Positions 58,224 to 64,000 of a DNA stretch of 64,000 bases are shown here, piece by piece (positions within the stretch are counted from its first letter, which is position 1; each line of letters opens with the position of its first letter). This DNA comes from Alphaproteobacteria bacterium (GTDB lineage: Bacteria; Pseudomonadota; Alphaproteobacteria; Rhizobiales; OSC116), in NCBI GenBank assembly GCA_002400495.2, contig NVQL02000042.1:1-64000 (forward strand). The letters run 5' to 3'. The position numbers were made by a program, and so were the translations under genes. Below the pieces are notes generated by a model. The model was not told the origin of the DNA. It worked only from the letters and a program-made list of their open reading frames with translations, and did no database searches.

Positions 58224-60392
58224 ATGCGTCAAATACCAAATCGAGCGGCATATGCGTGGCAACAATCCAATGCCAAACCCAAATTTGCTGACTTTATTTT
58301 TTATGCGGCAGATTGGATGATTGCCGAAATCGAGCGCGAGCAAGAAAGATGGTTCATTTGGTTGATTGCATTTTTCGCCGCTGGAATTGTCATGTTTCAC
58401 GCGTTAAACCTGCATGTTTCACAGGCTTATTTGGTGATTTTTAGCGGTTTTTTGGCCATTTTTGCGGTGTTTTTGCATCAAAAACAACGCTTTTTTGCAG
58501 TTTTTTGCCTGTTTTCAGTGGTTTTTTTGGGCTTTTTCGCCGCAAATTTTGAATATTTTAGAGTCAAAACCCAAACCATAGAACGGCCTTTATACAAGAC
58601 CGACATTCAAGGAATCGTCACCGATATTGAGTTGTTTTCCGATCAACATTCGCGAGTTTTAATAAAGCCCCATTCGATTGAGAAAATCGATGCAGAAAGC
58701 CTACCAAAATACATCCGCCTCAACCTAAAACAACATCAAAATAATCTTCAAATTGGCGATGATATTAAAGTCACCGCGCAATTATTTCCTCTGCCCCATG
58801 CCGCCATTGTCGGCGGTTATGATTTTGGCCAAGGCCTATTTTATCAATCAATCGGCGCAGTAGGTTCGGTGGCTAAAAAATACCTACCCATGCCACGTGA
58901 GCAGGGTGGTGACCTGTATCATAAAATAAAAAATATATTCTATAACATACGTTTAACCCTTGCGGGTCAAATTACCGAAAACTTAAACGGTGTCAGCAAA
59001 GATATGGCACTGGCCATTCTGGTTGGCATTAAAATGGATAGAGACAGCCAAAGTTATTTGTCGTTGCGCAATGTTGGCTTGGCGCATTTGCTCGCCATTT
59101 CTGGCCTGCATATGGGTTTTGCCATGGGCATGGTGTTTTATTTTATGCGTATGTTTCTGGCCTTATTCCCATTCGGATTTTTTAATTTTTCACTCAAAAA
59201 AGCCGCAGCTTCTATATCGATATTATCAGGTTTGTTTTATCTACTGCTGACTGGCGGCAGCCTCGCCACCGAGCGGGCTTTCATCATGGCCAGCCTAATT
59301 ATGTTGGCGGTTTTGCTGGATCGCGAAGCTTTAACCATGCGCAATCTGGCGTTAGCTTTGCTGCTCATGCTTATTTTATCCCCCAGCTCGATTATGAATG
59401 TTGGGTTTCAAATGTCCTTCGCCGCCACCGCCGTAATCATCGCTTATTTTGAATGGCAAAAAAACCACGATTATGATGAAGCCGAAGCGCTCAAATTATT
59501 CTCCCGCCAAACCGCTTTCGGCCGCTTGGCCTTAACCTTGCGCGATTGGTTTATGATACCTTTGCTCACTGGATTGGTGACCATGCCAATATCGATTTAT
59601 CATTTTTCCACCCTGCAAACGGGCGGCTTTATTGCCAACCTGATCATCGTGCCGATATTCGGTTTATTGGTCATGCCATTGGGTATTTTGTCGCTAATTT
59701 TATCGGCGTTTGGGGTGGAGAAATATTCATTTGAATTGCTCAGCTATATCATTGAAAATATTTATATATTGGCTGATTATATTGCAGAATTTACCTATTT
59801 AAATGAGCATATTGCCAAGCTGAATTGGCACATATTATTGATCTTGTTATTGGCCTATTTATGGCTAATTATATGGCAAAATAAATGGCGTTATTTGAGC
59901 CTTAGCTTTTTGCTAGTTCTACCATTTTTGCCACTCTATGCACCTTTCCCAATTATCTATATTGGCGATGTCAACGCCAATAAACTCAGTAATATATTGA
60001 TAAAAGGCACCGATAATCACTATCACTTACTCAGCGGCACGCGCGGTAAATTTAACAGTAGAATCTGGCTTGACTATGTTGGCGAGCCTTATAACAAGCT
60101 TGCCAAAGATCTAAAACCCAACGCTCAATATTTACAATGCGATGAGATTGCATGCATTGGCGAAATTGCTGGCTTGCCAGTGGGTGAAAACCAATTGACC
60201 ATTGTGCTGCATGCCGCAGCCTTTGCTGAAGAATGCGCAAATTCGGCCATCATCATCAGTGCCAAATTTTATGATTTCCCGCCATGCGAAGCTGCTTTGC
60301 AACTGACCAAAGATGACCTTCAACAAGGCGGTATTGCTATATATTACAACGACAAAAAACTAGAATTGCGAAGAGTAGAGGCAAACTATTGA
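58224..60392 (+). CDS. comEC: ComEC/Rec2 family membrane protein
   Basis: DNA-uptake channel family. The protein (722 residues from ATG 58224, 732 from ATG 58194) has two N-terminal helices, an OB-fold-like DUF4131 region near residues 110-230, and the Competence domain with [19 protein letters not shown] and [19 protein letters not shown] near residues 255-300, the family hallmark. About ten helices follow. The C-terminal 150 residues are where a metallo-beta-lactamase domain would lie, but no HxHxDH motif is visible. AAGGGGTGG just before 58224 favours that start. Whether it mediates uptake here is unknown. Confidence 0.88.
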
Positions 60393-60907
60393 TCGTTATC
60401 TCTTTGTTTAAGTGTTTCAACTGTATAGAATTTTTCTGTTGGGTCTAATAAATCGCCGTTGAAATTTGGATCGCGCATCACGCAATTCTCGCACACCAAG
60501 GTTGCGGTTTTCTTTTGGCTGTCATTAAACCAAACACGGCCACCTGGCGTGGCAACAAATCCATCTATACCTTCGGCAATGTCGGCAATTAAATCATCCG
60601 ATGAGGGCAATTCGCTATCGGCATCCTCCGAAAATGCACCATGTGTATGATAGGATGCAAAATAATCAAAATCGGCTGGTGCATCTTTGGCATAGCAAGC
60701 ATCAGGCTCGCCTTTTGTCGGTTCGGTGGTGATTAAATAGCCATCTTCATCAACGCCAACAAAACCGCAATATTCGCGGTTGGTATCAAAGCTTCTCTGT
60801 TGAATGCCATTGAAAAATTCTCTCATAAATGTCAATTCTTGCTGATCGACCGCCATGGCTGGGGTTGTCATCAATAAAAAAACTATGATGCTCATTAAAT
60901 ATTTCAT
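60386..60907 (-). CDS. Secreted DUF4329 (JAMM-like) protein
   Basis: The 173-residue precursor has a Sec signal peptide with cleavage expected after Ala19 (PAMA-VDQ). The mature protein shows the elements of a JAMM metalloprotease site: Glu45 (NREYCGF), His87 and His89 (SYHTHGAF), and PSSDD at 101-105 with Ser and Asp. This corresponds to DUF4329. Four cysteines suggest disulfides in the periplasm. The natural substrate is unknown; isopeptidase-like or structural roles are possible. It overlaps the end of comEC by seven bases on the opposite strand. Confidence 0.82.
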
Positions 60908-60968
60908 ATATTTCCTCTAATCCATTATTTGGCTATATTTAGGTTCTATACAGCAAGGAATTGATTCT

Positions 60969-61907
60969 ATGTTAAATTTTGACGCGCAACAAATAAAATT
61001 GGCATTGCCATGGTTAGATTTGATTGAAGCTTTGCGTCAGCAATTTATCCTCGGTTGCGAAATGCCGCAGCGCCATCATCATCAATTTAACATTCCAAAT
61101 GAACAAGCTGGTACACTTTTATTGATGCCTGCATGGCAAGAAGGCGCATATATGGGGGTGAAAATGGTGTCGGTGGTGCCTGATAATGGCACACGAAACT
61201 TACCCGCCATTCACGGGCTCTATATTTTATCCTCGGCCAAAATGGGTGAAAATTTGGCTTTGTTGGATGGCGCCGAACTCACGGCACGGCGCACTGCCGC
61301 CGCTTCTGCATTGGCGGCGGGCTATTTGGCGCGCGAGGATGCCAGCGAGTTATTGATTGTCGGTGCGGGAAAATTATCGCTTAACTTGATAGAAGCGCAT
61401 TGTGCAATAAGGCCAATAAAACAGGTAAAAATATGGGCAAGGCGCACTGCGCAAGCTGAGCAATTGGCTAGGTTGGCGCAGGCGCATGGTTTTAACGCTG
61501 TGGCGGTTGAGGATTTAGAATCTGCGGCACGAAAGGCTGACATTATAAGTTGTTGCACCTTATCCAAACAGGCCTTGATAAAAGGCGCATGGCTTAAGGC
61601 GGGCGCGCATCTTGATTTGATTGGCGCTTATACGCCTGACATGCGCGAAAGTGATGATGAGTGCGTGAGGAGTGCCAGCATTTTTGTCGACACTAAAGTG
61701 GGAGCTTTAAAAGAGGGTGGGGACATCGTGCAACCGATTGCTGCGGGCGTTATAGCCGCCACAGACATTAAGGCCGATCTTTATCAATTATGCCGCGGCG
61801 AGGTGGCTGGCCGCAAAACGGATAGTGAAATCACTTTGTTTAAATCTGTCGGTTGTGCGCTTGAGGATTTGGCTGCGGCTATCTTGGCTTATGAGAATTT
61901 TAAATAA
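60969..61907 (+). CDS. Ornithine cyclodeaminase / mu-crystallin family protein
   Basis: NAD(P)-dependent family that includes ornithine cyclodeaminase, alanine dehydrogenase and related imine reductases. The 312-residue protein has an N-terminal dimerisation lobe with LLLMPAWQEGAYMGVKMVSV near residues 50-69, AELTARRTAAASALAAGYLA near 100-119, the Rossmann LLIVGAGKLSLNLIEAH near 127-143 and the GAYTPDMRESDDECVRSA segment near 218, where Asp is catalytic in the family. AAGGAA precedes the ATG. The exact substrate cannot be assigned from sequence alone. Confidence 0.86.
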   Translation: MLNFDAQQIKLALPWLDLIEALRQQFILGCEMPQRHHHQFNIPNEQAGTLLLMPAWQEGAYMGVKMVSVVPDNGTRNLPAIHGLYILSSAKMGENLALLDGAELTARRTAAASALAAGYLAREDASELLIVGAGKLSLNLIEAHCAIRPIKQVKIWARRTAQAEQLARLAQAHGFNAVAVEDLESAARKADIISCCTLSKQALIKGAWLKAGAHLDLIGAYTPDMRESDDECVRSASIFVDTKVGALKEGGDIVQPIAAGVIAATDIKADLYQLCRGEVAGRKTDSEITLFKSVGCALEDLAAAILAYENFK

Positions 61908-61978
61908 ACGCACAAAATATCAAAATTCAAACTTGAAACTCTTTTAACAATAAGGCTCATTTAACTTAAGGAGACATA

Positions 61979-62338
61979 ATGAGCGATTTTAAAACCATAT
62001 GGGAAACTTATACCTCGGCATGGAAAGCCGAAACCGCAGTGCAAAAGCACGATATATTTAAACAATGTTTGGCACAATACGTTGTTTATACTGACCCATT
62101 GGCTTTAACTCGAGGTTGGGATGAACTGACAGAATATATGTTGGAATTTCATCAACAAATAGCCGGCGGGCATTTTGTGACCAATTATTTCTTAGCCCAT
62201 CATGACAAATCCATCGCCAAATGGGATATGTTGACAGGTGACGGCACAAAAGTCGGCGAAGGCGTCAGTTATGGGCAATATAATGCCGAGGGTAAATTAA
62301 CCGCCATGACGGGCTTTTTCGAAACGCCCGAGGGATAA
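61979..62338 (+). CDS. NTF2-like (SnoaL-type) domain protein
   Basis: The 119-residue protein has the size and pattern of a single NTF2-like cone: an N-terminal helix (TIWETYTSAWKAETAVQK), VYTDPLALTRGWDELTEYM near residues 35-53 and C-terminal strands. No catalytic residues can be assigned. AAGGAGA upstream is a strong ribosome binding site. The AraC/GyrI-like gene starts seven bases later, so the two are probably co-transcribed; a link in function is an inference. Confidence 0.75.
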   Translation: MSDFKTIWETYTSAWKAETAVQKHDIFKQCLAQYVVYTDPLALTRGWDELTEYMLEFHQQIAGGHFVTNYFLAHHDKSIAKWDMLTGDGTKVGEGVSYGQYNAEGKLTAMTGFFETPEG

Positions 62339-62345
62339 GTAGAAA

Positions 62346-63233
62346 ATGAATTATCTGCATCAGGTGCAAAAGGCACTGGATTATATTGAAGCGCATTTGG
62401 ATGCAGATATTTCGCTGGCGCGTGTGGCGCGTGAAGCGGCGATTAGTCAATGGCATTTTGCCCGTATTTTCAAAGCGCTGACCAATGAAACCTTAAAAAG
62501 CTACATTCGCTCACGGCGGCTATCTAACGCATTGGACAAATTACTCACCACAGATGAGCGCATTATTGAGATTGCCATGGACACAGGCTTTGCCAGCCAA
62601 GAGAGCTTTAGCCGTGCGTTTAAAAAGATTTTTGACCTAAGCCCACATGCGGCAAGAAAGCTCGGAAAACGCAATATGGCCGTGCAGAAAGTTAAATTTG
62701 ATGCTGAATATTTGCGTCATATTCACCAGAATATATCGCTCACTCCTGAAATTTACAGCTTGCCCAAAAGACTATTCATTGGCATGAAAACGGAGTTTTT
62801 TAGCGTTGATTCGGAGAAAAACAACATTGCCGAAAAACTGCCGCCTTTATGGGAAGAATTTTTAGCTCATATTGATGAGATTGAACATAGAGTTGCGGGT
62901 AACATGTATGGCATCATTAAACAAACGCCTGAAAATAGCGATCGATTGGAATATTATGCGGCGGTTGAGGTTAGCCAAGTTGCAGCATTACCTGCGGGCA
63001 TGAGCCAACTTGAATTGCCCGCCACCACCTATGCCAAATTTAGGCATGATGGGCATTTTGATAGCCTCAACAACAGCGTCAATTATATTTATTCTAGCTG
63101 GTTATTTGCATCGGGTGCGCGCCATAATTATGGTGCGGATTTGGAGATTTATGGCGCGGAATATAACCCCAATACCGATGATAGTGTGATATATTATGCC
63201 ATTCCGCTAGAAAGAAAGCCTGTATATGGATGA
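62346..63233 (+). CDS. AraC family transcriptional regulator with GyrI-like domain
   Basis: The 295-residue protein has two helix-turn-helix units at the N-terminus (about residues 5-105): LARVAREAAISQWHFARIFKALT and IAMDTGFASQESFSRAFKKIF, the AraC/Rob signature. Residues from about 130 to 295 form a GyrI-like (SOUL-type) effector-binding domain. This order is that of Rob/SoxS-like regulators with small-molecule binding. Targets are probably nearby genes, but no operator was recognised. The end overlaps the DUF1801 gene by eight bases. Confidence 0.88.
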   Translation: MNYLHQVQKALDYIEAHLDADISLARVAREAAISQWHFARIFKALTNETLKSYIRSRRLSNALDKLLTTDERIIEIAMDTGFASQESFSRAFKKIFDLSPHAARKLGKRNMAVQKVKFDAEYLRHIHQNISLTPEIYSLPKRLFIGMKTEFFSVDSEKNNIAEKLPPLWEEFLAHIDEIEHRVAGNMYGIIKQTPENSDRLEYYAAVEVSQVAALPAGMSQLELPATTYAKFRHDGHFDSLNNSVNYIYSSWLFASGARHNYGADLEIYGAEYNPNTDDSVIYYAIPLERKPVYG

Positions 63234-63627
63234 CGCTGTGAAAGATAAATTTGCCACTTACCCTGATGAAGCACGCGCGGCTCTGCTGGACATTCGGGGT
63301 TTGATATTTGAGTTAGGCAACGAGCATGGCTTAGTGATAGAGGAAACTCTTAAATGGGGGCAGCTTAGTTATTTGACCAAAACTGGCAGCACCATCCGCA
63401 TTGATCATTCATCCCAACACCCAGATCAGATGAAAATATTTTTCAATTGTAAGACTCGATTGGTTGAAACTTTTAAGGAAATTTACGGTGATTTATTTGA
63501 TTATGAAAGCAATCGGGTGGTCATGTTTAAAACATCTGCACAATTTGCCAAAGGTGAATTGCGCCGTTGTTTGCTGGCGGCATTGAAATATCATCAATTA
63601 AAACAACTACCTTTTTTGGGGTTTTAG
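63226..63627 (+). CDS. DUF1801 domain-containing protein
   Basis: The 133-residue protein matches DUF1801 (YdhG-like): YPDEARAALLDIRGLIFEL near residues 9-27, ETLKWGQLSYLTKTGSTIRI near 37-56 with the conserved WGxxxY, and a C-terminal helical segment. Function is unknown; the family fold is related to frataxin-like/YdhG proteins. The start overlaps the end of the AraC-type gene, so they are translated together. Confidence 0.85.
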   Translation: MDDAVKDKFATYPDEARAALLDIRGLIFELGNEHGLVIEETLKWGQLSYLTKTGSTIRIDHSSQHPDQMKIFFNCKTRLVETFKEIYGDLFDYESNRVVMFKTSAQFAKGELRRCLLAALKYHQLKQLPFLGF

Positions 63628-63782
63628 ACCTTTAGCAAAACAATAGGCACAGAAGGCGATGATTTGATAACGGTTATCTCTACTGATTTTGGTCAATGAT
63701 GATGGTTATAATTATGTAGGAATATAATTGAGTTGCCCGACCGTATTGTATATATTGGCCTGAACAAATGAGCAGGCTAATT

Positions 63783-64000
63783 ATGACTTTAAACTTGAAT
63801 AAAATAGTGGCGAATATGCTGCATCATCGGCAAAATGCCATCAGCACAGGCGAGCCTATTTCGCCACCTATCGTGCAAGCATCTACTTATAAATTACCTG
63901 ATGTGCCGGAAGGTGAATACCAATATGGTCGTGTATCTAACCCGACATGGAGTGCCGCTGAGCAGGCCATTGCGGTGCTTGAGGATGCTGATGTTGTGGC
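63783..64000 (+). CDS. Cys/Met metabolism PLP-dependent enzyme (5' part only)
   Basis: The first 72 codons are in the window; the rest lies beyond its end. The visible part has PISPPIVQASTYKL near residues 25-38 and QYGRVSNPTWSAAEQAIAVLE near 46-66, which is the N-terminal pattern of cystathionine gamma-synthase, cystathionine beta/gamma-lyase and O-acetylhomoserine sulfhydrylase. The PLP lysine is not reached, so the member of the family cannot be decided. Preceded by a 155-base non-coding gap containing TATAAT near 63706. Confidence 0.82.
   Translation, partial: MTLNLNKIVANMLHHRQNAISTGEPISPPIVQASTYKLPDVPEGEYQYGRVSNPTWSAAEQAIAVLEDADVV

Noticed and set aside
63628-63782. Possible SAM-II riboswitch before the Cys/Met PLP gene
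   Set aside because: The conserved SAM-II core sequence and pseudoknot partners are not visible in this leader.

Overview
The window looks like a stretch of chromosome from a free-living, moderately AT-rich alphaproteobacterium. Gene order resembles the Rhizobiales/Hyphomicrobiales: nuoL-M-N-birA-rnj, mce-DUF1467-proS-lolC-lolD-dnaE, tatA-B-C-serS-surE-pcm-nlpD-like, yajC-secD-secF, glyA-nrdR-nusB-thiL, DUF177-plsX-fabH-ihfA-merR, rpsB-tsf-pyrH-frr-cdsA-dxr-rseP-bamA-fabZ, gltA and gltX. I cannot name the genus. I saw no prophage, insertion sequence, CRISPR array, rRNA or tRNA.

Layout. 1-7.5 kb: end of the complex I operon, biotin ligase and RNase J. 7.5-10.1 kb: a convergent three-gene membrane cassette (DUF2157, DUF4401, GDYxxLxY). 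10.1-19.3 kb: methylmalonyl-CoA epimerase, a SEC-C protein, a leucine-rich-repeat protein, ProRS, LolC/LolD, a small membrane ORF and DnaE. 19.3-34.5 kb: an orphan ABC ATPase, Tat translocase, SerRS, SurE, Pcm, an NlpD-like lipoprotein, YajC/SecD/SecF, two proteins related to mitochondrial complex I assembly factors, leucyl-transferase Bpt and an SLC13 permease. 34.5-44.6 kb: GlyA, NrdR, NusB, ThiL, an MFS carrier, BamE, a bc1 chaperone, DUF177, PlsX, FabH and IHF-alpha. 44.6-60.4 kb: MerR regulator, RpsB, Tsf, PyrH, Frr, CdsA, Dxr, RseP, BamA, FabZ, citrate synthase, GluRS and ComEC. 60.4-64 kb: an accessory set (secreted JAMM-like protein, ornithine cyclodeaminase family, NTF2-like, AraC/GyrI-like, DUF1801, start of a Cys/Met-metabolism PLP enzyme).

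How the genes fit together. Most encode core functions: respiration (Nuo, with possible assembly factors), protein export and envelope building (Sec, Tat, Lol, Bam, RseP), lipid and isoprenoid synthesis (PlsX, FabH, FabZ, CdsA, Dxr), and translation (ProRS, SerRS, GluRS, S2, EF-Ts, RRF).

The most interesting signal is what is missing from conserved neighbourhoods. The lipid A genes that normally surround fabZ (lpxD, lpxA, lpxI, lpxB) are absent, so bamA-fabZ-gltA are directly adjacent. The riboflavin genes usually between nrdR and nusB are absent, and so is uppS between frr and cdsA. The outer-membrane machinery (BamA, BamE, LolC/LolD) is kept. This suggests either gene relocation or a Gram-negative envelope without conventional LPS; the window alone cannot decide. 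Other oddities are an acidic extension of about 85 residues on GlyA, a repeat linker plus helix-hairpin-helix tail on ribosomal protein S2, a structured rpsB leader, a Cys/His cluster in the orphan ABC ATPase, and a mosaic of strand composition and codon choice.
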